Shown: positions 45,257 to 61,515 of the stretch, piece after piece | Layout: each line of letters begins with the position of its first letter | Numbering within the stretch: the stretch's first letter is position 1 | Assembly (NCBI GenBank): GCA_964019165.1 | Contig: OZ025284.1 | Location: forward strand, 879,685 to 943,684 | Direction of reading: 5' to 3' | Source of the DNA: Mastigias papua | Taxonomy: Eukaryota > Cnidaria > Scyphozoa > Rhizostomeae > Mastigiidae | Length of the DNA stretch: 64,000 bases | The notes under the pieces: generated by a model | The model's database searches: none | Told to the model about the DNA's origin: nothing | What the model saw: only the letters and a program-made list of their open reading frames with translations | Translations under genes and position numbers: made by a program

Positions 45257-46196
45257 GTATTGGTTTGAATTCGTCTAGCTCTTGCAAATATCGCGCCATT
45301 TGTCGCCTTTGTCCACCAAATTTCCTTTCCAGTCTTGACTTTGCTGCTTCATAAGCCGGTGCTGAATGTCCCAGATTTTCAATCACCTTCAAAGCTTCTC
45401 CAGAAAGGTGTTGACGCAATTGCAAAAGTTTATATTCAGACGTGGCTGGTGCCTTGTCAATACAAGCGGAGAATGCAGCCTTCCAATTCTCGTAATTTCG
45501 CTTGTTGCCAGCAAATACCGGAATTGACACTCTTTTCATCTGCTTCCACATATCTTGGCCAATTTCCCTTTGTGAAGAGTAGATATTCTTATCTTTTTCT
45601 ACATACCGTTCGATTTGAGGCGTCAAATTCGGCCTTGGTTCATCCTCTTCTTGATCTTGCTCAGCATCTTGTTTGGCATCTAGGATTGACTGCCGCTTCA
45701 ATTGCAATTTCCTCTCAGCCTTTGTTTTCATTTCATTGTACTCCATTTCCTCCAGCTCCAGCTCCCTCTCTAGTCCCAATATCACTTGTTCCTTCTGTTC
45801 TCGTTCATTTTGCATTTGCCAACTTTTGATTGAGGCATTCGTTGTTACACTGAGTGTGTCATCTTTTCTTGACTCTAAGTATCCTTCCACTGCTTCTTTT
45901 GATTCGTCCAGATCGCTCTCAATCTTTTCCATTTCTTTAGTTATCTGTTTCATTTTTTCGTGATTGCCTACCATTTTATAGCTTTTGTAGAGCTCCATTA
46001 ATGCATCAACCAACTTTTCTTGCTTTGTGCATACTGTCTCCATGGACGCTCTTATTTCTCGACGGCTTGGCATGTCGTCATCCATCAATTTCTTTAAACA
46101 GTTGTGTGACTTGGTGAACGCACTCTTGGCTTTAATCTTTTCTTGCTTTAATTCTTCGATATTTTCATCCACTTTCAAGTGGGTTCTTTGGTCCAT
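45144..46196 (-). CDS. gag: BEL/Pao gag
   Basis: 350 codons. A long charged, helix-rich N-terminal half (probable coiled coil, about residues 1-210), then a DUF1759-like capsid region containing PVFAGNKRNYENWKAAF, HLSGEALKVIENLG and RLERKFGG. The frame ends at 45144, overlapping pol by about 110 bp. Capsid homology passes into the pol frame near 45190, so gag and pol are joined by a +1 shift, either programmed or a 1-base change in this copy. It starts 58 bp from the primer binding site. Confidence 0.88.
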   Translation of the reverse strand: MDQRTHLKVDENIEELKQEKIKAKSAFTKSHNCLKKLMDDDMPSRREIRASMETVCTKQEKLVDALMELYKSYKMVGNHEKMKQITKEMEKIESDLDESKEAVEGYLESRKDDTLSVTTNASIKSWQMQNEREQKEQVILGLERELELEEMEYNEMKTKAERKLQLKRQSILDAKQDAEQDQEEDEPRPNLTPQIERYVEKDKNIYSSQREIGQDMWKQMKRVSIPVFAGNKRNYENWKAAFSACIDKAPATSEYKLLQLRQHLSGEALKVIENLGHSAPAYEAAKSRLERKFGGQRRQMARYLQELDEFKPIREGQCKDVEKFADILDVAIINFKEAGRTGVGAWVIVH

Positions 46197-46254
46197 ATCT
46201 TCCTCTTGACTGCCCCATATTGATTAACTACTCACTGTTGTAGTCTCTAACTAC

Positions 46255-46266
46255 CCTCTGCTACCA
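46255..46266 (-). other. Primer binding site (initiator tRNA-Met)
   Basis: The plus strand CCTCTGCTACCA equals the 3' end of animal initiator tRNA-Met including CCA, so the element's sense strand is complementary to it. It lies 5 bp from the 5' LTR. Confidence 0.85.
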
Positions 46267-46271
46267 GCAAA

Positions 46272-46616
46272 TGATTCCGAGGCGAATCAAAATATCAATG
46301 CAAGCTAACTATAGCTTACATGAGCCTAAGTAATTCTACACTTGATGTGTAGCCTTCTGCCTAACCTATGTTCGTGCCTGTAGTTATACTAACGGTATCG
46401 ATTAATTTAAGTATCATTACATCATAACTAAAACTAAATAAGCTATTACGTAACCGTTCGAAGTTCCAAATAGTCCCATACGCTATCTTAAGCCCCAAAC
46501 AGAAACGTCATAATCCCTTTGTTTGTATTGTCAACAAATAGCAATCCGTAGGTGTTTCTCAGCATCCTTCCGTTTTGCTGTGTAATCAAAGTTATTTTAG
46601 AAAATACGTCAGCTCA
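46272..46616 (-). repeat. 5' LTR of the BEL/Pao element
   Basis: 345 bp with TG...CA ends. It should carry the element promoter. No distinct TATA box could be assigned. Confidence 0.96.
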
Positions 46617-46621
46617 TATAC

Positions 46622-46625
<4 letters not shown>

Positions 46626-46706
<81 letters not shown>
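46626..46706. repeat. (TA)n microsatellite
   Basis: Pure TA tract right of the BEL/Pao insertion, continuing the interrupted microsatellite of CutC intron 4. Confidence 0.95.
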
Positions 46707-46709
<3 letters not shown>

Positions 46710-46766
46710 CAGCGCAGTGTTGAATTCCGTGATACAGTGCTCAATACCTGGATGGGAGAGCTTTAC

Positions 46767-46970
<204 letters not shown>

Positions 46971-47017
46971 TACACTCCAATAGCTCCAATCACAAAGAAA
47001 TTTTTAAAGAAATAAAT

Positions 47018-47127
47018 AGACCCTCAAGAAAAAATTCCAACGTTTACAACATATCGGCACAAGCCTTCATAACTGATGAAAGCTTGTGCCAAAATGTTTT
47101 AAAAGTTGGAATTTTTTCTTGAGGGTC

Positions 47128-47128
<1 letters not shown>
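47018..47128. repeat. Long hairpin (111 bp), unit 1
   Basis: Perfect outer arms AGACCCTCAAGAAAAAATTC... of 24 bp and inner arms GGCACAAGC/GCTTGTGCC around a short loop. Flanked by TA tracts. A homologous copy is at 59136-59246. Confidence 0.9.

Positions 47129-47129
<1 letters not shown>

Positions 47130-47194
<65 letters not shown>
47130..47194. repeat. (TA)n microsatellite
   Basis: TA tract next to the 111-bp hairpin, matching 59249-59456 in unit 2. Confidence 0.95.
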
Positions 47195-47196
<2 letters not shown>

Positions 47197-47316
47197 TATA
47201 GATAGAAGCTGCTTTTCCTACTTAACTAAAAGTGCTCAACACAGCAGTGGAGCAAAATACATATAAAGAGATTAAAGGAAACTAAAAATGCAACATACTC
47301 AGTTATGCGACCATCG

Positions 47317-47396
47317 AGTCGCACCAGGGCCGGCCTAGTCTATTCACATACATAAGTCGTGTCTTTGCTAACATTGCACTACAATCAGTTCTGGAT
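47317..47396. repeat. 80-bp templated insert at the duplication junction
   Basis: Homologous to about 23334-23413 and 48489-48570 (contains GCACCAGGGCCGGCCTAGTC) but placed between the end of unit 1 and the start of unit 2. The next base, 47397, corresponds to 22261. Confidence 0.8.
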
Positions 47397-48716
47397 CGCA
47401 GATATGAAACAATGTTTGTGCCGTGAATGTGAAAGAAAGTATGTGTGCAGTGAATGTCAAAGAAAATGTAAGACATTACAGAAAGGTTGTCGTTCTGAAA
47501 AAGAATAAATAAATAAATAAATAAATAAATGAATAAATAAATGATAATATTTAACCAGGTAACATCGCACCAGCTGGTTTAACTGTTTTCCATGCGAGAC
47601 CTGCATAAAGCAATAGTTACCTAACGTTTGCGTTAGATAACAGGATAATGTGCCGTAGCCCTTGCGGGCCACTGTATTACAGCCTTCCTTATTTTTAATT
47701 ACTTACCTTGAACCAAATGACATTGAGGCTATGCCCTCATGGTATCAAGGCAACTCACCTCCTGTCATGAGACTCTATGCAAAGGGATGGGTTGGCAATA
47801 TGATTAAAAACTGAGAGTTAAAGACTTTGATTTTTGCATATCAATGAAATTGAAAATTAAGGTGTTGCTAATTGTTAAGGCAAAAAGACAAACTGAAAGC
47901 AATGATATCTAATTTGAAAGGCATTCTAATCTGCAATTATCTCGTTAACAGTAAAAATAGCATATAAGAATATACTCTATGCAGTGATGAATATTAAAAT
48001 ATATCATACTACGGCGGTTTCCATATAATTTAGAATCACATGCGTACAATGTTTGTAAGATAAGTGGAGATTATACAAATATCATCAGTTAACGCGGTAC
48101 CCATCACCGGAGGTCTGATGAATCAGTCAGCTTTAAACAGGTCAGCCAAACAAAACGAATTGAAAAAATGCAGGAAAAATTCCTAATAGTAAGTGAGGCT
48201 ACTCTAGCACCTTGAAAGATGAGGGACGTGAAGTAACAACGACAAGCGGGTAAGGGGGCATTATTTATCCAACCGACAGCTGTTGCCCCTCTATTATCTT
48301 CCTATAAATTGAGGATAACTCAGCGCTACTGCCTAAAAATATAGAGCTCGACAAACAGTAACAGCTATTAAATTATTGGATATCTATTGCTACGTTTATA
48401 TCCTCGGGTCCTTCATAAGAGGAGACCGTGTATTACTTTTGGTATTTTGGGGTCTTTGCTCGCATCATTCACCTACCTTTTCAGCGCTGGACTCGCACCA
48501 GGGCCGGCCTAGTCTATTCACATACATAAGTCGTGTCTTTGCTAACACTGCACTACAATCAGTTCTGGATTGTAAAAGCCTTTAAAGTACCAATAACAGC
48601 TTAAAAATTGTGATTAAAAATCATATTGAATTACCCACAATAACTATAGTAGAATATATTGAATATAGGAAATATTGTCAGAGTTTCTGGCCAAATCTCA
48701 AAATCCCAGTTCCAGC

Positions 48717-51700
48717 TTACAAGATCACACACCCACAACAGCATTGCTGAGGATAATCTGGGCAATGAACTCTGTGATCCGTACCGTAAACCCAGAATCG
48801 ATAAGGTTTGTCTTTCCAAACGCAATGCACCTCATTCACTGGAACAGCACGTAAGTCGTGTCTCTAGTTAAATAGAGAAACACAAACATTAAACAGACTA
48901 AAATAAAAACAAAAACGTTGCAAAGAAAAATAAGATCAATACATATCAAAGTAGATTTCAGTCTTACTAGTTGTTAAATCTACTACTTTATTCATAAACT
49001 AATGAATTCTGTTTTCATGACTATCGCCATAATACAGCAATAAACAAAATGCCAAAAATTGGTTTTATCAAATGAACAATTTTCCCTGTCACAAATTCGC
49101 TCTAGGTGAAAAACCTTTTGCTGCATTAAAGGTAGGCAGTTACCGGGTCTAGCAGCCCTTAGCATAATTTGCAGACATCTAGACATCAGGCCAAAAAACA
49201 CATATTGATGGCAGCCCTCATCTCATTGGTGAATGAACATTTGAGCAAAAGAGCACACCCGCCAAATGTTTGATTGGTTGAGAGCTCTGATCAGCTCTCT
49301 ATTCTCCAAAATTAAGTGACCAATCATCATACAGCATTCTGATCACACACACCCACAACAGCTAAATTTAGGCCTATTTTGTGTGATAATTTCCCAATTA
49401 GGTTGGGAGAAAATAGACTTGATCTGAGCTCTCAACCAATCAAACATTTGACAGCTATGCTGAGTAACAGCGTCCCATAAATGGCCAACACTTCGCCATT
49501 AATAACAGGAGAATCGTTTGAAGTAATAACATATTCACTTAAACTATGCTCATATGCAAATACTATCGTGAAATATTTTTTGCAAACTTTTGACATCTCA
49601 AGTAACAGATAGTTCAAAAATTCAAATTTCTCTATTGGTAGGCATCTTATCACGATAATGATGATAAGACATTATCCTCAGGACTGAAAAACGAATTGAT
49701 AAATCATACTTGACGATGCAAAATTCCAGTTTGAGAAAACCCAGCGTGGTTGTTTACAAGTTCCTGTGAAGCCTGGTTGATTGTTGGCTCAAAAAAGGAG
49801 GTCAGTGGAAAAACCTGGATAGAGAAACATGACAAAACATTAGAATAACTAAAGATACAAACTACTGGTAGAAAGCGAAGTAACAGTCCGTATTTTATCC
49901 CCTCATTAACGGACTCATAATACCCGTTTCAAGATAAACAAATGGGTTTGTGGATTCAGGTTGATAAAAGATTATGTAAAGCCATGAATACAACAAATTA
50001 TGTTCTCTGAATTCCCGGTCTATTTTCAATGATAAACGTATCAATTCAACCAGACCTGAATTCAACTACCAATTCGATGGCTGTCAACATATAACAACGA
50101 TTCGTCAAGACCAAGTCAAAAACTTCAAATAACATGAGCCTCTTCAATGAAAACAAAAGAAACTTCTCCCGCAAACCCAGAAGATGAACCTTTTATGAAG
50201 AATGTAAGTTGTTACACAAGGAAATTCTAAAACTTACACGAGGGAATTCCTGAGCAAAAAGTGTGACGCCTGCCACCTGCGTGATAAGCTCATCAGGAAG
50301 ATCTGTCCTCTCTACTACATGCTGGCCTAGTTTGATTTCCCTGTAAAGCAATCGAGTAAAAATTATGTATTTCAGAATATAATAAACAATTTATCAAGGA
50401 ATTTTGCAAGATTTATAAACATTTGTAGCAGTAGACAATGCAAATGATAATCTAGTACAGACTGCACGAGCTGCTACAAGTTTCATGGGAAAGTTGTAAT
50501 GTATCCTTTAGCTGGTTTCATTTCAGCACTAGAGTACTTCGTGCCCTAGCCGTTGACTAATTTCAACATTTTTGTCGATACCATTCTTAGTAGTTCTACC
50601 CTATCGATTCTAAAATTATCAAACTAGAGTGCGAGTGTTTTAAAAACCCTCCTCAACAATGAGAAATAATTTCTATTGGAAAGCGAGTCTTTGCGAAGGA
50701 AAGGATTATATTTTAATTTATCACTACATAAGTGGAATGAACGATCAAAGAAAAGAACACGAGCGACTACAAACCATTGAACTTTCAAACGCAAATAGAC
50801 TTTAAGCTTTCCATGACCATTGCATGTTTGACAAATTACTCTTCCACGACCATGACAATATGTACAGCTGTAATAAATGAAGATGGAAATTCTGAGAGTA
50901 CAAGAGATGAATGCCTAAATGTAATCAATAGGAAACTCCGTGAATTAACGGAATGTGTACCAGCAAGCTAGATTAACCGTGAGCATGAAGGATACCATCA
51001 TGTTCAATTCCTTATGTTCCTTTTAACGATTACCTCTATTCATCCTCGTATACCTCAGTTACCTTTAAAAATATGCTGTTGCATAGGGAATCGAAAAAAA
51101 ATTCTGCAATGACATTCAGATGCCATTGTATGGTGATTTTGGAATCAACAAAATTAGGATTTAGCTTATAGTAATTAGCTTTTATTTCTTGTCAAGAAAA
51201 GCGATCCAGGTTTAAATTTTGAATATGAAATTCAGATAGAAAATTGACATAAAACATAGATATATATATAAAAGTAATATAAAATTCAAAAGCTTATGAA
51301 ATATAAATGTAAAATTATAACACAAAAAAACCCAGGGACAATATTGCCTTTGTAACAGCATTTAAAGATTTTGTTGTTACTGCTTAAGTTGCCTAAAGAT
51401 TTTGTCTTTACTACTTAAGTAAGTTCTCCAACTCTGGTAGCTTTATATGCGCAGTTCTCTCATAAAATGGGTCCTCATAAAAATGCACAGAAACTACACA
51501 AAACAGCCATACTTCCTGTATCCATGTCCATGGCAGAACATACATGTTTCATGCTCTCCTCCAGCTCTGTGGGTGTGACCAGATCCTCCGCAGCTGGTAC
51601 AACGATCCTACGTGGATTACAAATATGAGAATACCAAAGAATTATCACATTGCATCTTATGACAAAAAACATATGCACCCAATTAGCTTCAGAAATCTCT

Positions 51701-54700
51701 TTGACAAACCAGGCTAGTGTCTACATGAGATAAACTTGCCCTGGCAAATTGGGATAACTTCTTTTCTTTAAGATACCTCGTCGTGGCTCATTAGGCTAAG
51801 ATTTGCTATGATAAACACGACTGGGTTCTGTATTGCAGATCATTAGAGAGGAAGGATCTTGGCAAAAAAGGAACCCGCAGAGAGGGAAAAAAGCGGCCGT
51901 ATATGAGCCAAACGGGAAATATATTTTCTCATGCAAACACCCCCTAAAGGCCAGGATGAATGCTTCCGCATACCTCACGAAATCTGGAAGATCACTGTGA
52001 CGAAATCCTAATATGACTTTGTGGACTACCTTAACTATAGCAAAACTAACTGAATAATTTAATAGCTTCAATATTTAAGAGGAACAGTTGGTCACCTTAA
52101 ATTGCAAAACAAGTCCGGGCATGCTAAATGATGGGATCAACCAACTGGCCTAAATCTATTTAGAAGCAAAAAGATATGTGATCACCGTTAGAGTCGAGAA
52201 TTTAGCTCACCTTTCCATGCCCGTGACAATGCCTGCATCTGTTATGGCCAGTGCCATGACAATAGTTACAAAGCTAAAAGAGTAAACATAAAAACATTTA
52301 ACACAATAAAATGCAGGCAGACTATTGAACTGGAAAGAATACACTGCACTACTCAATGAAACCGAATGAACATGGCTGGCAACTGAAGAGCAGCAACATT
52401 AAATCCAACCCAACTTTCTACGGGATGTACAAGAAATAAAAAACTCAATAGAGCCTATTTACTACTATACTTCAAATAAAGTTCACACATGTCTGAAAGA
52501 TCTACACTCCACAGTTGCGTTCGCTGCATTCTAGACATTTAGAAGTGTATCGTAGACTCGAGAAGCAACAATTCTATTGATCTATCTTACAACGACTCTG
52601 CAGAAGTAAAAACGTACGCATGCCTACATCTAGCAGGTTTGTAAAGAAAGGATTTCAGAGGTACCTATAAAGGAACAAGGGACTCATCCCAGTCAAATTC
52701 AGATTTTACTACCGGCAAATAATATCAGAAAATAGTTGTGTCTTTAAAGAATATTCCGAGGTCAAAAAAGATGAGAATCTTATTGCAATTCAACTCGTCT
52801 GTCCTGACGTGACGATTATCCCAAAGGCACCTCGATGAAAAGACCTTCAGTTACAAAGAGTAGGAAAGAAGGATTCTTTTAGATATGTACCTGAACGCTA
52901 GCCGTGTGAGGTATTTCTTGGTACAAAGTAGTTGGTACAAATGGAGCAGGTTGCTGAACTTGCATCTCCCAAGCGCCAGGAGCCCTGCCATTCATAGGTC
53001 CATCGATTACTTGGCCTAAAAGAATCATTAAACATCAACCATAAAACATCCCTTATTTCAACAATACAAAGATATGTGAGTTCAAACGTTAATTACAAAA
53101 CTAAGGCACCGGCTTTGCATGAGAAATGTTACTTAGATTGTGGACCTGAGAGGTGTTAAGGTGGAAGAATTGAAAGATGTGAGTGATGTGGTTGATCTGA
53201 GAAACATGAAGTACCTAGCAGGTGTGAAAGGTGCAATTTAAGTGGTGGATATGGTGACTGAAGAGGTAGATATGAGGGATATTATTTATACTGTAGGCTT
53301 GAGAAATGCTATCTAGATGGTAGATCTGAGATATGTGATGTACATAGTAGATCTGAGAGATATGATATAGTAGTAGATCTAAGAGATGAGATTTAAGTAG
53401 TAGACCTGAGAGATGTTATTTAAGTGCTAGATAAAAGGGATGTGATTTGTGGGGTACATATTAAACATGTGATTTATGTGGTAGATTTGAGAGGTGTGAT
53501 TCAGATGGTAGACATTGGAGACATAGTTTTGGAGGTAAATATGAGGGATAAAGTCTAATTAAACTCTATTGGGAAAAGTCAGGCAAAATTTTCTGACACC
53601 ACTACAACACTGTCAAGTATCAATAGACCCCTGAAAATATGTCATACAGTTGCACAGGGTTATCCATTCTCTTATTCTGCCATTACTTCACGTTTACACA
53701 AAGGAGTGTCACAAAAATTCAGAAAATCCCTTTATGTTGTTAAACTGAAAAGTTCATCTTTCAAAGAACACTTTAGATTGCTGATAATCAAGAACTCAAA
53801 CCTGTGTAAGGTTCCTGATGCCAGTTGAAGGTTCTTGATTCCGTGAAAGATTCAAGTTTATACTACAAAAGACAATTATATAAAATAACAACACAAGTGT
53901 GATTGTAACTATCCAACTTAATAGAGTACCATCAAATAAGCAAATAGAAATGAGATCGGAATACCAATAAACCTAGTCATCATCAAAACTGCAAATACTG
54001 AATGTCTGAAACAAGGACCATAAAGTCACTTCACTATTCAAAGGAGAGATATAAAAATATTCTGATGTGATATCAGCTTCAATGTCTTGCTAACAATGTA
54101 ATTCATACTCTCCAGTTCTATATAAATAATATACAGTAAAAACCTATACATAAGAACTTTCATTTATTAAGAGCCTACAGCCTGAAATTTCATAATTTCA
54201 TTTCAATTAATTAGAACCCTTTCAGCTTAATACTCTAACTAGGTTCCTATAAATGGTCTCAATCTCTATCCACAGAGAACTAAATTCAGTCTTTTAGGCT
54301 TGTCAAGCCAATTTACTAATGCTCCAAAGCCTTTACAAACATATATGTATGTATAGGCAAGGCCTGCAGGGACAAGATTGGTGTGAAATTGGCCAGGTCA
54401 AGAATAAACATATTTGGCTAAAATTAAAGGATCACAGATTCTATGACTATAATATTTAAATACTGGACTGTTCCTTTTGTGGCATTTGCTCAGGACCCTG
54501 TGTTAAGAACTTGCACCCTGGCTACAAGGTATGTCTCACCAAATAAGAACACAAACTGGCTCATTTCAATATACCCCCACCATCAATGATTGCCCCAGCA
54601 ACACCAACTGTCAAGAATAAATGATGGAAGAACAAATTAAGACAACTCACATGAAAAGCACTTGAATGCTTCATGTCTTTAATTTCCATGTCCTGTGCTG

Positions 54701-56079
54701 CACCTTTTCCATAACAACAGTGCTGACCAACAAATTCCATCAAGGCATCATGGGCTTGTGCATCAGTTATCTGTGCTGTGCTGTCAATAAAAATATGATG
54801 TTAACACCTATCACACCTGAGGTGACTATGAAAATACTGATGAAAATGTATTCACTAACATTACAGAATTAAAGTGTAACCATGACCAAATAATAATTTG
54901 AAGCTTATAAATTGATTCAAAATTGTGAGGACAAATCACTAATGGTGCTCTCAAAGAAATCTATAGGCCTTTGTACCTATCAAAATGTTCTGCAGGCCTT
55001 TCTTTTGGTTGGTCAGCTGGCACATAAGGAGGTGGTGGACCAGCAGGTACTATAAAATGAAACAAAACATACCAAAGATTAAACATCAACAAGTGTCAGA
55101 AAAATGCCTATTCTGGGTAGAAATATTCAAACCTAGGTATCTTAAACCAATCTACACTTTGTGTGTTTGCATTACATTGGCAGTGTATCTATACCATTTG
55201 GAAAGTATGCTTGATAATAACATAACAAGGGAATAAAATAAATCCCACAAAAAATAAACAAAGTAACACTCTAGCCTCTTAATAAACATGATGCAACTGT
55301 TTTCCAACAAATTTCCATTCAACAGACAACAGAATGTAACTGCTCAGGTGCAGAAAGTTTTGGTGTAATAAAAACATCTCACCTGAATCCAAACCAGCAG
55401 CTGCTTCATAACCAGCAACTGTTTCAAACGAAGGGGCAGTTGGTTCTAAAACAACAACATTTTTCATTCAAGATAGCCTACAAATGGAGCAACTTTTATG
55501 CTACACCCAAGACATGTGATAATGTTCTTCAGTGAAATAAAATATAATATTCTTCCAGTAAGGAGAATTATGAAAACTTGATATTGCTGTAACTCCATAC
55601 TTTACCAATCATGAGACAGAAAGTTCAAAACAAAGCTTCCTTGTCATATTTAGTGGGCAAATAGTATAGATGGGTGGATGAATACATGGATGAGTGACAC
55701 AATAGATGAGAGCAGATGGCAGGGGTGGATGTGAGAGGGAGCTGAGGGGATGGATGGGAAGAATGGAATGTATGAATGATGATCTACTGCAGAGATAGGA
55801 AATGTACAAAGATATACCTTTTATATCACCTTGTGGGGGAGGCATCCCTCCTTGTGGGGGAGGCATCCCTCCTTGTGGGGGAGGCATCCCTCCTTGTGGG
55901 GGAGGCATTCCTCCTTGTGGGGGAGGCATCCCTCCTTGTGGGGGAGGCATTCCTCCCTGTTGAGGAGGCATTCCTCCTTGTGGAGGGTAACCACCTTGCT
56001 GTGGGGGGTATCCACCTTGCTGCGGGGGGTATCCACCTTGCTGTGGGGGATATCCACCTTGATTATATGGAGCAGCCAT
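48717..56079 (-). CDS. SSUH2: SSUH2-like DnaJ-type zinc-finger protein, copy 2 (12 exons)
   Basis: Complete paralogue of the gene at 23565-31590, same exon lengths and phases. Exons (minus): 56079-55830, 55445-55383, 55049-54977, 54780-54651, 53862-53802, 53015-52891, 52273-52211, 51607-51513, 50867-50775, 50340-50238, 49814-49710, 48863-48717. 1308 nt, 435 residues. Differences from copy 1 seen by eye: reshuffled Gly-Tyr-Pro-Pro/Gly-Met-Pro-Pro repeats in exon 1; Gly to Ala in EPT(G/A)PSF; Asp to Glu in exon 3; Ala to Val in exon 10; and four changes packed in exon 8 (Pro257Arg, Tyr268His, Asp275Glu, Arg276Thr) that leave all zinc cysteines intact. The last 48 residues are identical. Divergent from the complete CutC gene, 1.9 kb away. 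Confidence 0.93.
49262..49448. mobile_element. MITE-like inverted repeat in SSUH2 intron 11, unit 2
   Basis: Counterpart of 24266-24450, with the same inverted ends (CAAATGTTTGATTGGTTGAG). Confidence 0.7.
53110..53550. repeat. 27-bp minisatellite in SSUH2 intron 5, unit 2
   Basis: Counterpart of 28200-28640 with only a few changes. Confidence 0.75.
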
Positions 56080-57995
56080 AACTAGGTCAGATCGTCAGTT
56101 CTGGAATAAAAGGAAATGTGGGATAAGCAGTCTAATACAAATTATCTGTAACATTATGACTAGTTAAAATAAACCAATAAAAACTCTATGTATAACAGTC
56201 AAAAATCATCTCCCCTCTCTTTCTCCAGGTACCATAGCCATCATGGGGGCATGTACTGTGATGGCTTTTCATTTTTGACCACCTGCATGTCATTCGCTTT
56301 CATTACAAAATCTTCTGCTGCAGATGACAGTATAATCTGCTTCTGGCAGCCTCTTGCATTTCTGCCTGTAATCTTCCCTGTCAAAATAGCATGTTCCAAA
56401 ACTCATTCTGAATGGCCTTCCCTGTCAATTTTATTTCCTTCTTGTTGCTGATATAGTGGTTTCTGTAATTGCCCTCTTGGGCACCTCCTTATTGCTGACA
56501 TAGAATATCCAGGATATTTCTAACAATGAGCTTTTCTGACAAAAATCTTAGGAAAGCCATTTGAGCCCTAATTTCACTATATCCTGAGATAAGCTGTTTC
56601 ATGGCCCATAAACGAAAGAGGACATGGTAGGTTCCTCTTCAGGTCCAATGTGTGTAAAACAGTCTAAAGTTTCAAGTACATCGCTTGGATTGCCTTCTGA
56701 TATATGATAAAAAATGGCTCTATTTATAAGGGGGCACCAAGACCCTTTCTGACAGTCTAGGGGGTCTTGCCCCAAGTCACCCTCTAGCTATAGCTTGGGT
56801 AGTAGATGGTATAAGCAATCAGTTGTCACTACTTTCAGCTATCCATTCGGTGAAATACAATCTCCTGCTTCCTGAAGGGAGAGTGTGACTTATGCCCACG
56901 CATTCCTTACATTTCTGATGACACTTAACATCAAACAACGCATATTAACTGTTTTGTTTAATATTTGACCAACATTAAGTCCGCAGTCAATCAAATCCGC
57001 AGTCAATCAAATCTGATGACGATGCTGTCACAGAATAGGGACTGTATCATTGTAGGAATTCGTTAGAAAATTGCTTGTCATGAGCGTACCAAACAGTTCC
57101 ACAAATCTACCAACATTTGAAAGACAGCGTATAAAGATGAAGCACTAGAATATAATTCCCTATACTCGATGGAAGACGCAACTAAAATCTTGCTTTTGTC
57201 AAAGTCAGGAAAACTTACACGATTTCATAAACAGATAAATTAATACCATTCAAATCTGGCATGTAGAATAAGGCTTTCACTTTGAAGAAATGATAAATAA
57301 ATTAGTCTGTTGCAGGGCAGTTTGCCAGCTCTTCAACCGAACGTCAAAAAACATGATTAGCCGAGAACAACGAAAGCCCATGGGTTTTAGGATGCACCAA
57401 ACTATTTAATCGATACCTATAGCATCAAACTGCAAGATTTTATAAATACATTGTTGAAAGCAATACGAAATCAGAAAGAGTCAAAGGCGGTAGTTAGGGA
57501 TCATGGAAATGGCATTAGCCTAACCTCAAAGACTTTATGTAATTCATGCTCAAGAGTGAGTTTTTACTTGAGTGCAGGCCTCTAATCTATATGTTTGAGT
57601 TGTTGCTTAGGAGCAATTTCATATAGCAGCTTTGTCACGACAGTACATGTTGGGACAGTATGTTGGAACAAGAGCGCTAATCCCGTCAGTGGAAGGCAAG
57701 GCACGCATTGCAAGAGCAATTGCTTAAGCCACACAACAGATCAAAAATCGTCTCGATCGGTTAAAAAGCACTAATCTATGAACATTTAAAAGTCATGGTT
57801 CAAATATACTTACAATTACTAGCGTACTCGCTGTTTCACCACCTGTTGTACAAATGAAAACTTGAGTAGGCGTGTGCTCACTGAAATTTCGCGTTCAACC
57901 ACAGAACATACGTATTACAACAGCAGCAACTGGCAGCAACAGCATCTGATTACCTGCTGTTTGCGGTTTGTTCTCACTTGTTCTCTGCAAATACC
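56080..57995. promoter_or_regulatory. Divergent intergenic region between SSUH2 copy 2 and CutC
   Basis: 1916 bp between two start codons pointing apart, so both promoters must lie here or in 5' introns. The SSUH2 side has an acceptor next to its ATG, so its transcript starts further into this region. The part at 56888-57045 is the ancestral sequence replaced by transposons in unit 1; it contains a direct repeat of CCGCAGTCAATCAAATC (17 bp). Confidence 0.55.
56200..56550 (-). mobile_element. Decayed LINE RT C-terminus in the shared 5' region, unit 2
   Basis: Same decayed fragment as 31710-32060 (GKITGRNARG block, minus strand, frameshifted). Confidence 0.5.

Positions 57996-61515
<3,520 letters not shown>

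Larger units (their letters stand above)
40147..46616 (-). mobile_element. BEL/Pao LTR retrotransposon, near complete
   Basis: 6470 bp between two LTRs (TG...CA ends), flanked by the 5-bp target duplication TATAC at 40142-40146 and 46617-46621. Element order on the minus strand: 5' LTR, initiator-Met tRNA primer site, gag, pol (protease, RT, RNase H, integrase), polypurine tract, 3' LTR. The family is indicated by the domain order and by the DUF1759/DUF1758-like gag and protease and the BEL-type integrase tail. The LTRs differ by one substitution and one 8-bp indel, so the insertion is recent. It is absent from unit 2 and so came after the duplication. Confidence 0.95.
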
